From: Gluconacetobacter johannae
Lineage (GTDB): Bacteria > Pseudomonadota > Alphaproteobacteria > Acetobacterales > Acetobacteraceae
Assembly: GCF_014174305.1 (NCBI RefSeq)
Contig: NZ_JABEQH010000004.1
Location: 1 to 64,000 of the forward strand
Length of the DNA stretch: 64,000 bases
Direction of reading: 5' to 3'
The position numbers and the translations under genes are program-made. The notes beneath the pieces were generated by a model. It searched no databases, was not told where the DNA came from, and saw nothing but the letters and a program-made list of their open reading frames with translations. Positions 16,865 through 25,678 of this stretch are shown one piece after another (position 1 is the stretch's first letter; each line of letters opens with the position of its first letter).

Positions 16865-17971
16865 TCAGATCCTGGTGTCGGAATAGGCGTGGGGGGTCAT
16901 GATGCGGTCCACGACCTCGTCCCAGCCCAGCATGGGTGTGTCGATCGGCGTGTCGTGCGCCAGGGCGGCGTCGACCGCGCGTTCGATCGACGCCGGGTCG
17001 CCGGGCGCGTATCCATAGCGCCCCGGCTGGTCGCCCCGGGCGAATTCCGGGCAGACCGCCGGTATGCCGAACAGCCCGAATTGCCGCAGTTTCAACGAGG
17101 TGTCGATCAGATAGCGGGGCGTCTGCCGGTCCAGATAGGGCGCCACGCCGAAGGCGGCGTGCTGGACGAAGGGCAGCGTCTGTTCGAACGGCATTTCGCC
17201 ATGGACGATGATGTTCGGGGCCGACAGGCCCGCCGCCGCCTTGCCCGCCCCGATGATGTGGAAGTCGATGTCCCCAAACGCCGCCGCCGCGATCGAGAAA
17301 AAGGTCGCGTCGAACAGCATGGATCCGACCGAGACGCAGCTGCGGCGCGGGCCGTAGGGATCGGCGTAGCGTCGCTGGGCGATGGATCGGTCGATGCCCT
17401 GCGGCACGAAGACCGACGACCGCGCGTGCGGCATGCCGTCGCGCAGCAGCCGCGACGGCAGCCGAACGGTGTCGATGCTGTCGAAATTGGCCCGGAACCG
17501 CCGCTTGATCGTTTCGGCGCAATCGACGACGTCCAGATCGTCGGAGGCCAGATAGACGATCCTGGCGGCCGGATTCAGGCGGCGTGCATCCTCGATGAAG
17601 ACCGGCGCCATGCCGGATTCGATGAAGATTGTGTCGGCCTCGCACAGCCATTGTCGTGGAATGCGCGGAATGAGCCTGCGATAGAGCCAGAACATGGATT
17701 CCTCGACCCGGGCCAGGGCGGGACGGCGCAGGTTGAACGGATGCCAGCTTGTGCGCCACAGAAAACATTCGACATGATCGACGGTCTCTACCCGGTTGGC
17801 CCGGGGGGCCAGGTCGGTGCGCGTGTCGCCGCGATATTCTGATAGTCGGCTGAGACCGATGGAAAAGAAGCGTGTCCGTCCACGCTTCGCCAGTTCCGCC
17901 GTAATGAAATGGACGCTCGCCTTCCGGCGGGACCGGTAATCATGCACGGATATGACAAGCGAATTCGTCAT
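16865..17971 (-). CDS. gumK: GumK-like UDP-glucuronate:glycolipid glucuronosyltransferase
   Basis: Membrane-associated inverting glucuronosyltransferase (family GT70) that adds glucuronate to the lipid-linked mannosyl-cellobiose. Similarity to Xanthomonas GumK is visible along the whole 368 residues: the N-terminal VISVHDYRSRRKASVHFIT, RFFSIGLSRLSEYRGDTR, CFLWRTSWHPFNLRRP, VSVGSMLFDATFF, FHIIGAGKAAAGL and IIVHGEMPFEQTLPFVQHA. The catalytic aspartate (D157 in GumK) corresponds to D144 in YLASDDLDVV. Ugd, which makes its donor, is encoded three genes downstream. It is the first gene of the minus-strand block and faces the acyltransferase gene across a 499-base divergent region. Confidence 0.93.
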   Translation of the reverse strand: MTNSLVISVHDYRSRRKASVHFITAELAKRGRTRFFSIGLSRLSEYRGDTRTDLAPRANRVETVDHVECFLWRTSWHPFNLRRPALARVEESMFWLYRRLIPRIPRQWLCEADTIFIESGMAPVFIEDARRLNPAARIVYLASDDLDVVDCAETIKRRFRANFDSIDTVRLPSRLLRDGMPHARSSVFVPQGIDRSIAQRRYADPYGPRRSCVSVGSMLFDATFFSIAAAAFGDIDFHIIGAGKAAAGLSAPNIIVHGEMPFEQTLPFVQHAAFGVAPYLDRQTPRYLIDTSLKLRQFGLFGIPAVCPEFARGDQPGRYGYAPGDPASIERAVDAALAHDTPIDTPMLGWDEVVDRIMTPHAYSDTRI

Positions 17972-18470
17972 GCGTACGATCTGCCTCTTCTTCTTTACGG
18001 GCCGCGTCGGAAAGGATGCGGTATCTGTTCAGATAGAAAACAAGGCGTCCGGCATCGGAAGCGCACGATGCCGAAACGTTTACGGGATGGATGGCGGAAA
18101 TGCAAGAAAATCGAGTCCTGCAAACAAAAATGAGTCACCCGCTATCCGGACGGAAAATGAGGCTTTTTTTTGACGAATTGATGGGCCGGGTGTGGCGCAC
18201 CTTACGGATTCTGCATTTTCCGGAAATTTTTCCAAGGATGCGATGTTGTGCTTGCGAGGCGTCGCGGGATGAGGATAAGGCTGAGTCCGGGCGGGTGACG
18301 GGCAGCGCTGGTCAAGGCGCTGGACGGGTTGCATTCCGGTCCGTATTTTTCAGCAAGATCCATATTTCTGGTCTCTTTTCCGGCGGGCGGGACCCGTTGC
18401 GTGACGTGGCGTGCCGCCATGCCCTGGCGGCGGCCGGCCAACGGATTTTCTCTGGAGGAAGGACGGGCGG
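17972..18470. other. Divergent promoter region of the exopolysaccharide locus
   Basis: 499 bases between the divergent gumK and acyltransferase genes, with no convincing gene on either strand; the short reading frames here have no family look or ribosome site. The middle is less GC-rich than the flanks and contains a run of eight T (near 18164-18171). Promoters for both exopolysaccharide transcription units must lie here, but I could not identify a clear operator. Confidence 0.55.
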
Positions 18471-19670
18471 ATGTCGGACCATCTGTTTACGGAACGATCT
18501 GAAAAAACGTATCTTCAGCAGCTTACTTCCATCCGTGGCGTGGCGTGCCTGGCCGTTCTGGTCGGACATGTGATCCAGACCATCCGCTATGATCCGCTGC
18601 CGCCGGCGCCGCATCGGCACTGGATGCGCGACCTGGTCACCTATGCGTTCAATGCCCAGGGCGCGGTGTTGCTGTTCTTCGTCCTCAGCGGCTGCGTCCT
18701 GTCGCTGTCGCTGCGCCGGGTCGTCACGTTCGACCGGCAGACCCTCGCGGGGTTCTATGTCCGGCGGGCCTTCCGCATCTATCCGTTGCTCTGGGTGTCG
18801 GTGTTTTTCTCGATTGTTGTTACAACGTACGTGCGCGCCTCGATGGATATCGGGGTCTATGTGGACTGGCTGGCGCGTAATCTGGGCTCCACACTTTCGC
18901 CGGCGCATGTGGGGCTGGCGCTGGTGGGGGCCTATACCCGTTATAACGGTCCGATGTGGTCGCTGCGGGTCGAGCTGATCTTCTCGATCTTCTTCCCCGG
19001 CATTCTTCTGCTGATGCGCGCCCGGCGCCTGCGGGGCTGGGCGCTGGCCGGGCTGTTCGTCATGGCGCTGGTGCCCATGCCGTCGGAGATCGGGCTGAAT
19101 TTCGGCCTGGCGTTCGCGCTGGGGGCGCTGGTCCCGCTGATGCCGCCGATCGGCTGGGCGTCTTCGGCGCTGGTTCCCGTGGCGGCGACGCTGGTGCTGA
19201 TGTACGACCGCCTGGCCCTGGGCGGTCATGCTGTGCCGGAACAGATCTATGACGTGATCGAGACCCTGGCCGCGTTCGTCATCGTGCGCGACCTCTACGC
19301 CTCGGGCCGGTCCTTCGGCGTGCTGACCAGCCGGATTGCCGTTAAGGTGGGCGAACTGTCCTACAGCATCTATCTGCTGCACCTGCCCATTCTGCTGCTG
19401 GTCTTCGACCTGATGCAGCAGTGGATGGGCCTGGCCCCCCTGCTGGCCCATCCGGGATGGAGCCAGGCCATGCTGGCGGTGCTGACGATCGGGGTGACGG
19501 TTGTGGTCTCCAGCCTGACCTACAGGGTGGTCGAACTGCCGCTGCATAATATCGGACGGGGGCTGGCGCGCCGCATCGACCGTCCAGCACCCGCCACGGC
19601 CGGCTGGCGAAACGATGCCGCGCCGCGCGCGTTGCCGGCCACGGGCCTGGAATACGAGCGCGAATCATGA
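18471..19670 (+). CDS. Acyltransferase family 3 membrane protein (exopolysaccharide acylation)
   Basis: Integral-membrane acyltransferase of the OafA/GumF-GumG/ExoZ type that probably adds acetyl groups to the exopolysaccharide. 399 residues from ATG 18471, with about ten membrane segments. Family hallmarks: QLTSIRGVACLAVLVGHV near the N-terminus with the conserved histidine, FFVLSGCVLSLSL, RRAFRIYPLLWV, and MWSLRVELIFSIFFP. I chose ATG 18471 because AAGGA lies 7 bases upstream; the frame runs 60 bases further without a signal. It starts the plus-strand block, and its stop overlaps the next start (ATGA). Confidence 0.87.
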   Translation: MSDHLFTERSEKTYLQQLTSIRGVACLAVLVGHVIQTIRYDPLPPAPHRHWMRDLVTYAFNAQGAVLLFFVLSGCVLSLSLRRVVTFDRQTLAGFYVRRAFRIYPLLWVSVFFSIVVTTYVRASMDIGVYVDWLARNLGSTLSPAHVGLALVGAYTRYNGPMWSLRVELIFSIFFPGILLLMRARRLRGWALAGLFVMALVPMPSEIGLNFGLAFALGALVPLMPPIGWASSALVPVAATLVLMYDRLALGGHAVPEQIYDVIETLAAFVIVRDLYASGRSFGVLTSRIAVKVGELSYSIYLLHLPILLLVFDLMQQWMGLAPLLAHPGWSQAMLAVLTIGVTVVVSSLTYRVVELPLHNIGRGLARRIDRPAPATAGWRNDAAPRALPATGLEYERES

Positions 19671-20974
19671 CCATCGCATATGCGACACCGGGCCGTGTGC
19701 TGGCGACATCGGGCGACCCGCAAGGCGGAAAATATCTGGTGGTCGCGGGTGGCGTATTCAACCTGTGGTTGTGTTTCGTCGCCACCCGGGGTTGGCTGCA
19801 TGTCGGCAACGCCCAGATCGCGGCGGTGGAACTTACGATCATGGCTGTCGGATTCTACATGATCCGAAACCGGATCGACAGGAACGCAATCTGGATCATG
19901 GCGGTGACGTGCGGCTTCCTGGCCGGCGCGAAGCTGGTCAATCCCGCGATCAGCTTCAAGATCCTGCATGATTTCGGGATCATGTATATTTTCTATCAGC
20001 TTGGCCGGATGGCGTCCGAACGGACGGCGCGTTCGACGATCCGGATCCTGATGGTGCTGGTCCTGGCCGTCGGCTTCGTCGAGCTTGTCTTTACCCAGGC
20101 CTTCGCCCAGGCTTTCAATATCTGGGACTATTACGTCCAGAAGGGTGTCATTTCCAGCGATACGGTGAATTACAGCAACACCAATCTGTTCCTCAGCGGC
20201 AATCGTGGGGCAGGCGCCGGCCGCACCTTCTTCGAATCCGTCTTCGGGCCGCATCGTGTCTCGTCCATCTTTCTGGAACCTGATTCGTTGGGGAATTTTT
20301 CCGCCGTCGTGTTCGCATGGTGCCTCAGCGTCTCGAAAAACCGACCCGGCCGGCGATGCGTCATGTTGTACATCCTGGCGGCCCTGTGTTTTGTCCTGGC
20401 CGATTCCCGCTTCGCGTCGGGGTGCTGCGCGCTGATGCTGATGCTGCGGCTGACGCCGCTGTGCCGGGTGGCGCTGGTGACGTTCCTGCTGCCGCTGCTG
20501 GTGGCCACGGCCCTGACGCTGGTCGGTTCGTTTCACGAACTGCCGGGCGTCCTGCCGGCCATCCTGAAGGACGATCTATCCGGTCGGCTGGTCTTTTCCG
20601 GCCGTCTGCTGGACTACTGGCATGTCGGGCAATGGTTCGGCATGGCGCCGTCGCAGGTCTACACGTCGGATACCGGCTATGCCTATGTCCTGAACAACCT
20701 GGGGGCGATCCTGACGCTGTTCTATCTGGGCCTGTTCGCGTTCCGGCCCCCGCGCTCGCGCGAGGGCGAGATCATGAGGGCGATGATGTCGGTCTATTTC
20801 GCGACATCGCTGTGCATCGGGGCATCGGTTTTCACGATCAAGACGGCGGCCCTGCTGTGGTTCCTCTACGGAACGACCGAAGCCGGGCCTGCCGCGCCGG
20901 ATGGCGCATCCGCGCGCCGGCGCCCTGCGGCCCGTCGCCCGGTCATGTCCGCCATGACCGAAATCGCGGCCTGA
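19667..20974 (+). CDS. gumE: Wzy/GumE-like exopolysaccharide polymerase
   Basis: Polytopic inner-membrane protein of 435 residues with about 10-12 hydrophobic segments, likely the polymerase that joins lipid-linked repeat units at the periplasmic face. Polymerases are poorly conserved. The evidence is the topology, the large loop containing RTFFESVFGPHRVSSIFLEPDSLGNFSAVVFA, which resembles the GumE loop, and the ADSRFASG segment typical of O-antigen-ligase-like proteins. Context supports it: ATGA overlap with the acyltransferase, the flippase two genes later, and no other polymerase candidate in the locus. Confidence 0.75.
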   Translation: MTIAYATPGRVLATSGDPQGGKYLVVAGGVFNLWLCFVATRGWLHVGNAQIAAVELTIMAVGFYMIRNRIDRNAIWIMAVTCGFLAGAKLVNPAISFKILHDFGIMYIFYQLGRMASERTARSTIRILMVLVLAVGFVELVFTQAFAQAFNIWDYYVQKGVISSDTVNYSNTNLFLSGNRGAGAGRTFFESVFGPHRVSSIFLEPDSLGNFSAVVFAWCLSVSKNRPGRRCVMLYILAALCFVLADSRFASGCCALMLMLRLTPLCRVALVTFLLPLLVATALTLVGSFHELPGVLPAILKDDLSGRLVFSGRLLDYWHVGQWFGMAPSQVYTSDTGYAYVLNNLGAILTLFYLGLFAFRPPRSREGEIMRAMMSVYFATSLCIGASVFTIKTAALLWFLYGTTEAGPAAPDGASARRRPAARRPVMSAMTEIAA

Positions 20975-20995
20975 TCCTGATTTATGGGAAATGCC

Positions 20996-21991
20996 ATGCG
21001 TATGCTGACATATTTGCGCTGTGCCGCAGTGCTGTTGTTGCCGGCGGGCCTGTCCGCGCCGGGCGTGGCGCAGGAGTACAGGGGGGTGAATCTGGCGGGG
21101 GCGGCTTATTCCTCGAACAAGATTCCCGGCCGATATGGCTATGACTATCTGTTTCCCAAACCTGGTGAAGTGGAATATTTCCGGGGGAAGGGGATGAACA
21201 TCTTCAGGATCTCGGTGCTGTGGGAACGGTTGCAGCCGGCCCGCCAGGGCGCGCTGGACCCGGCCTATCTGGGCCGGCTGCGCGATTTCATCGCCGAGGC
21301 GAGCCGGTCGGGCGCGAAAGTCATCATCGACGTGCATGATTACGGCCGCTATCGCGGTGTGCCGATCGGCACGGACCCCGTGACATCGGCCGATTTCCGG
21401 GATTTCTGGACTCGTATGGCGACCGCGTTCGGTGGAAGCCCTGGCGTCATGTTCGGCCTGATGAACGAACCGCAACTGCATTCGGCCGACGCCTGGCGCG
21501 ATATCCAGCAGCAGGCCATCCTGGGCATCAGGGGGGCGGGGGCGAAAAACCCCGTCCTGGTGTCGGGAATTGCCTGGGATGCCGCGCATAATTTCGCGAC
21601 GGTGAACGGACCGGCCTTGCAGTCCCTGCAAGACCCTGCACACGCCCTGGTGTACGAGGTCCACGAATATTTCGACGGCGACAGTTCGGGGCGCAGTCCC
21701 GACTGCATTCCCCAAAGCCAGGTCGTCGGCCGCCTGGCGCCGTTCACCGCCTGGCTGCGCCAGACCGGCCATAAGGGGTTCCTGGGGGAATTCGGGGTCG
21801 GCCGCAACGACATATGCCTGCAGGGCCTGGACCGGGTCGGGTCCTATCTGGCGGCGAATGCCGATGTGTGGACCGGGTGGACCTACTGGGCGGCGGGGCC
21901 GCTGTGGGGCGAATACATGTATACGCTGGAACCGAAGAACGGAACCGACCGGCCGCAAATGGCGGTGTTGCAGAAATATCTTTCCCGGTGA
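20996..21991 (+). CDS. Secreted glycoside hydrolase family 5 (endoglucanase-like)
   Basis: Exported GH5 beta-glucanase of about 330 residues. A signal peptide (MRMLTYLRCAAVLLLPAGLSAPGVA-QE) precedes a single catalytic barrel. Segments GVNLAGAAYSS, KGMNIFRISVLWERLQP and VIIDVHDYGRY are typical. The acid/base glutamate lies in FGLMNEPQ and the nucleophile in GFLGEFGVG, about 107 residues apart, as the family requires. Two ATGs are possible (20984 and 20996); I take the second because it begins the signal peptide. It sits inside the polymer assembly operon, so trimming or clearing of the cell's own glucan-backbone polymer in the periplasm is a reasonable inference. Confidence 0.87.
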   Translation: MRMLTYLRCAAVLLLPAGLSAPGVAQEYRGVNLAGAAYSSNKIPGRYGYDYLFPKPGEVEYFRGKGMNIFRISVLWERLQPARQGALDPAYLGRLRDFIAEASRSGAKVIIDVHDYGRYRGVPIGTDPVTSADFRDFWTRMATAFGGSPGVMFGLMNEPQLHSADAWRDIQQQAILGIRGAGAKNPVLVSGIAWDAAHNFATVNGPALQSLQDPAHALVYEVHEYFDGDSSGRSPDCIPQSQVVGRLAPFTAWLRQTGHKGFLGEFGVGRNDICLQGLDRVGSYLAANADVWTGWTYWAAGPLWGEYMYTLEPKNGTDRPQMAVLQKYLSR

Positions 21992-22016
21992 CAGGCGCGA
22001 TGGAAGGCATGGTGCG

Positions 22017-23171
22017 ATGACGGACCCGATTATCGACGTTCTGGTGCCGGCCTATGATGCGGGGCGGACGATCCGCGCGTCGATCGACAGCCTGCGCGGC
22101 CAGACCATCCGGAATATCCGGATCGTGGTCGTCGATGACGGCTCGACCGACCAGACGGGCCGCATCCTGGCCGAACTGGCCCGCGAAGATGGGCGGATCA
22201 GGGTGCTGACGCAGGCCAACCAGGGGATCGTGGCGGCATTGTCCCATGGGCTTGAGGCGTGCCGCGCGCCATTCGTCGCGCGGCACGATGCCGACGACCT
22301 GGCGGCCCCCGACCGTCTGGAACGGCAGATACGCTATCTGGAGGACCATCCGGAGTGCGTCGCCGTGTCGGGCGGGGGGACGCATATCGACGCCGACGGC
22401 CGGCCGACCGGCGGGCGGGTGCGCCTGGCGTCGGTGGAAGCCGCCGATCCGGCCTGGGCGCCCGCGCGCGAGCCCTATCTGCCGCAGCCCTTTCTGCTGA
22501 TGCGGCGGGCGGCGTTCGACCGGGTGGGCGGTTATCGCAGCCTGGCGGTCGCCGAGGACAGCGACCTGTACTGGCGCCTGTCCGAAATCGGCGTGGTGCG
22601 GAACATCGACCATAGCTTCGGATCGTACCGTGTGCATGCCGGAAGTATTTCAAGCCGGTCGATCCGCAATGGCCGGTCGCTGGCGTTCTGGTCCCAGATG
22701 GCGGCCCTGTCGGCGCGGCGACGACGGGCCGGCCAGCCGGATCTGTTCTTCACGCCTGACGTGATGCGCCAGCGCGAGGCATCGATCACGCTGGATGATT
22801 TCTTCCAGATCGGATGCCTGGGCCTGACGGCCGAGGAGCGATCATGGCTGGCGCTGGCGCTGGGCCTGAAACTGGCGGCGCTGGCGCTCTATCGGCCTTA
22901 CGAACTGGACAGCGCCGATTGCGATTTCATTCGCCGCGCGTTGCGGGACCGGCCCCGGTCCATGACGGCTGCAAACCGGGCGGAGATGGCGGACCTGCTG
23001 ATGGCGACCGCGACGCGCCTCGCGATCCATGGCCGCATGGGCGACGCGGCGAAGCTGGTCTCGCCGGCCCGCTATCCCGTGCTGCTGGGGCGCATCTCGT
23101 TCCGTCTGGTGTTGCCGGCGGGGCTGCGACAGGTCGTCAAGCGCGCGGCCGGACGCGTCCAGCCGGCCTGA
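22017..23171 (+). CDS. GT2-family glycosyltransferase, exopolysaccharide repeat-unit assembly
   Basis: Cytoplasmic GT2 glycosyltransferase, 384 residues from ATG 22017. The first 200 residues carry the fold: IDVLVPAYDAGRTIRASIDSL, VVVDDGSTDQTGRIL, NQGIVAALSHGLEACRAPFVARHDADD with the metal-binding acidic motif, and the later AEDSDLYWRLSEIG and FGSYRVHAGSIS. The C-terminal 180 residues are helical and unassigned. It lies between the GH5 and flippase genes, with a 12-base gap to the flippase gene. A GGAAGG lies about 9 bases before the start. The sugar added is unknown. Confidence 0.85.
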   Translation: MTDPIIDVLVPAYDAGRTIRASIDSLRGQTIRNIRIVVVDDGSTDQTGRILAELAREDGRIRVLTQANQGIVAALSHGLEACRAPFVARHDADDLAAPDRLERQIRYLEDHPECVAVSGGGTHIDADGRPTGGRVRLASVEAADPAWAPAREPYLPQPFLLMRRAAFDRVGGYRSLAVAEDSDLYWRLSEIGVVRNIDHSFGSYRVHAGSISSRSIRNGRSLAFWSQMAALSARRRRAGQPDLFFTPDVMRQREASITLDDFFQIGCLGLTAEERSWLALALGLKLAALALYRPYELDSADCDFIRRALRDRPRSMTAANRAEMADLLMATATRLAIHGRMGDAAKLVSPARYPVLLGRISFRLVLPAGLRQVVKRAAGRVQPA

Positions 23172-23183
23172 TGCCGGTGGACC

Positions 23184-24740
23184 ATGACGGATCATTTGGG
23201 GGGATTCATGACGGCACGGGCGGAACGATCGGACGGACGGCAGGGCGGCCTGGGCAAGGCGGCCACCAGCGGCTTCCTCTGGCTGCTGGTGCAAAGCGTC
23301 GCGGCGCGGGGGATCGGCTTCGTGTCGCAACTGGCGCTGGCGTGGCTGCTGACGCCGGCCGATTTCGGTGTCATCGGCCTGGCCTATACCGTGTTCGGCA
23401 TCGCCAATGCCCTGGTCAGTTTCGGGGTCGATGACGTGCTGCTGCAACGCCAGAAGGCGATCATGTTCTGGACCGCGCCTGCCTTCTGGATCTGCCTGTC
23501 GCTGGGCGTGCTGGGCATGGTGGGCATGCTGGCTGCGGCGCCGTTCGCCGCGCGCTGGTATCATTCCCCCGAGCTGGTGGGGCTGATCGCGGCCCTGGCC
23601 GTGGCGACGCCGATCAAGACGCTGGCCACCGTGCCCTCGGTCAAAATCCGCGCCGACATGAATTTCCGGTTTCTGGCCGCCTACAACACGTTTGAAATCT
23701 TCGCGTTGCAGCTTGGCACGATCCTGCTGGCGTGGCTGGGCTGCGGGGCCTACAGCTTCGCCATCCCCATCCCGGCGCTTGCGGTCATCAAGGCGGCGCT
23801 GTTCTGGTGGAAGGCGCCGCCGCGCATCGGCCGGCTGTTCCGGAAGGTGCAGTTGCATTACATACTGGGCAGCAGCACCACGGTCTTCGCCACCCGGACG
23901 ATCATCGAGATCGTCAACCAGGGCGATTATATCGTGCTGGGGCTTATCGCCTCGCATTCCGTGGTCGGCCTGTATTTCTTCGCCTTCCGCTTTTCGGCGC
24001 AGCCGGTTCGTATGCTGGCCGGGAATTTCATCAATGTGCTGCTGCCGGCATTCGCCCAGTTGCGGGCCGACCCGTTGCGCCAGACCGAGGCCGCGCTGAA
24101 GGCGTGCCGCCTGCTGGCCTATATGGTCGTGCCGTTCTGCTTCATGCAGGCCGCCCTGGCGGGGCCGGGGCTGCATGTCCTGTTCGGCGAACGCTGGATC
24201 AAGGCGGTGCCGTACGTGCAGATCCTGAGCATGGGCCTGCCTTTCGACGCGGTGTCGTGGATCACCGGGTCGCTGTTGAGCGCGCGGCGCGAATTCCGCG
24301 CCGGGCTGGTCTTCGCCCTGATCTCGGCGCCGATCTTCTTCGGCATGGCGATCGCGGGGGGGCTTCTGGGCAGCGCGTTCGGCGTGGCGGTGGCGGTGGC
24401 GCTCTATTATTTCACATATCCACCGCTCTGCTCGCTGCTGATCCTGCATCGGTGCGGTGTCGGGGTTGGCCGGGTTCTCGAACTCTATGTCATGCCGTTT
24501 TTGGTGTCCGCGCTGTCGATCGGCGGCGGCTGTCTGATCTCGCTGTTGCCGCTGGTCCGGACCTACGACCTTGCCAGGATCGTCGTGATCGGTGTCGTCG
24601 GCACGGGGTTGTATCCCGTCATTCTCTATGTGCTGCGGCGGGATGTCTTCGATCAGCTTTGCGACCGGTTCGGCGGGATCGTCGGAAAATTCCGCCGGGT
24701 CAGGATCGTCGCCCCGCAGGCGGTGGCGTCCGGCGGCTGA
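23184..24740 (+). CDS. gumJ: Wzx-type lipid-linked oligosaccharide flippase (GumJ-like, PST family)
   Basis: Polytopic membrane protein of 518 residues with about 12-14 membrane segments, of the PST/MOP flippase superfamily. It should move the lipid-linked repeat unit across the inner membrane before polymerisation. The N-terminal helix pattern GFLWLLVQSVAARGIGFVSQLALAWLLTP and the LTPADFGVIGLAYTVFGI segment are typical, as is the second-half FGERWIKAVPYVQILSM. An alternative ATG lies at 23208 after a GGGGGG run. It ends the plus-strand block, and its stop is 12 bases from the stop of the convergent dioxygenase gene. Confidence 0.87.
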   Translation: MTDHLGGFMTARAERSDGRQGGLGKAATSGFLWLLVQSVAARGIGFVSQLALAWLLTPADFGVIGLAYTVFGIANALVSFGVDDVLLQRQKAIMFWTAPAFWICLSLGVLGMVGMLAAAPFAARWYHSPELVGLIAALAVATPIKTLATVPSVKIRADMNFRFLAAYNTFEIFALQLGTILLAWLGCGAYSFAIPIPALAVIKAALFWWKAPPRIGRLFRKVQLHYILGSSTTVFATRTIIEIVNQGDYIVLGLIASHSVVGLYFFAFRFSAQPVRMLAGNFINVLLPAFAQLRADPLRQTEAALKACRLLAYMVVPFCFMQAALAGPGLHVLFGERWIKAVPYVQILSMGLPFDAVSWITGSLLSARREFRAGLVFALISAPIFFGMAIAGGLLGSAFGVAVAVALYYFTYPPLCSLLILHRCGVGVGRVLELYVMPFLVSALSIGGGCLISLLPLVRTYDLARIVVIGVVGTGLYPVILYVLRRDVFDQLCDRFGGIVGKFRRVRIVAPQAVASGG

Positions 24741-24752
24741 TGAATGGGGCTC

Positions 24753-25619
24753 TTAACGTCCGGGGAGGCGTTGCCCCGTCCGGGCCCTTAGTGTATGCCG
24801 GGCCTTCTGCAGCAGCCGTATGATCGGGGGTGGCAGGGTATTATGCAGCGCGCTTTGCAGGCGTGCGCTTGCCGACTGGCCCGGTTGCGAAACATAGACA
24901 GTCGTCGATTTCATCTCTGGTGTTGCGTCATTGGTGTAGAAATAGGCGATCAGCGCCTTGCGTTCGAGGCCGGGCCGGATATGGGCCGGATGCCCGTGAG
25001 CGGCTATTTTCGACTGTTCCATCAGCACGGTCCGCCCGAAAAGAGGCGCGATCTCCACCGCGCGAGCGGACGGCCGTACCGACCAGAGCTCCAGATTGCC
25101 CCCATTTCGGCTGTCCCAATCCGGATTGAGGTACGTCAGCATCGCCAGGCGATTGGTCAGGTGGGTCTGGGGATGTTTCTGGAAGTCGATGTGCAGGTCG
25201 AAATGTCCGCCGCCCGCCACCACATGCATGCCGCCGCCGTAAAGGGACGGATCGGGGAGAAGGTTTTCGATGCCCGTCAGGCTGGTCAGGAGACGAAGAA
25301 ACGGACCTGAGTAAACGAAGTCGAAATATCGTTGTATATTGAATGGAAGATCGGAATTCGGCATCGTCCCCATCTTCTTCTGCAGGGCCGTGTCGTAGGA
25401 TTTCCATTGCCAGTCGGTCCGGTGGCGATAGTCGTCCAGTATCGGCAAGAGCCAGCTTGCCGGGAATAGATCGTCGATGATGAGGTGTGGGAAAGGGGGC
25501 GCCGACTGATAGCTGCCGCGTAACCGTTCGACCGGCTCTTTCAGGCCGAGCGCGCGGACCGTGAAAGGAGGCGTTGACCCCATGTCGGACTGTCTATCGT
25601 CGGAAATGGTCGGACCCAT
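24753..25619 (-). CDS. 2-oxoglutarate/Fe(II)-dependent dioxygenase (prolyl-4-hydroxylase-like)
   Basis: Soluble non-heme iron oxygenase of about 288 residues. Numbering below counts from a TTG two codons upstream of ATG 25619. The metal-binding triad is visible: HxD at H145/D147 within GGHFDLHIDFQ, and the distal histidine at 210 or 212 in AAHGHPAH. R222 in ERKALIAYFY is the likely 2-oxoglutarate ligand. NRLAMLTYLNPDW between them is typical of the P4H fold. The substrate is unknown. It is convergent with the flippase gene and precedes no other gene closely, but it sits between two clear exopolysaccharide genes. A hydroxylated sugar, lipid or acyl group is a possible target. Confidence 0.85.
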   Translation of the reverse strand: MGPTISDDRQSDMGSTPPFTVRALGLKEPVERLRGSYQSAPPFPHLIIDDLFPASWLLPILDDYRHRTDWQWKSYDTALQKKMGTMPNSDLPFNIQRYFDFVYSGPFLRLLTSLTGIENLLPDPSLYGGGMHVVAGGGHFDLHIDFQKHPQTHLTNRLAMLTYLNPDWDSRNGGNLELWSVRPSARAVEIAPLFGRTVLMEQSKIAAHGHPAHIRPGLERKALIAYFYTNDATPEMKSTTVYVSQPGQSASARLQSALHNTLPPPIIRLLQKARHTLRARTGQRLPGR

Positions 25620-25678
25620 GTTCAATCGCTCATCGCAGGTGGGGGGCTATCTCATATTTAAAAAATCATGTCGTGGTT

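Noticed and set aside
15657-17768. N-terminal 700-residue extension of the GT2 frame
   Set aside because: The extension has no family similarity and is rich in Arg/Pro/Ala. It overlaps two clear glycosyltransferase genes in a different frame. The GT2 begins at ATG 15656.
17972-18470. Several 60-160 codon frames in the divergent region
   Set aside because: No ribosome site, no homology and unusual composition; the region is better explained as promoters of the two exopolysaccharide blocks.
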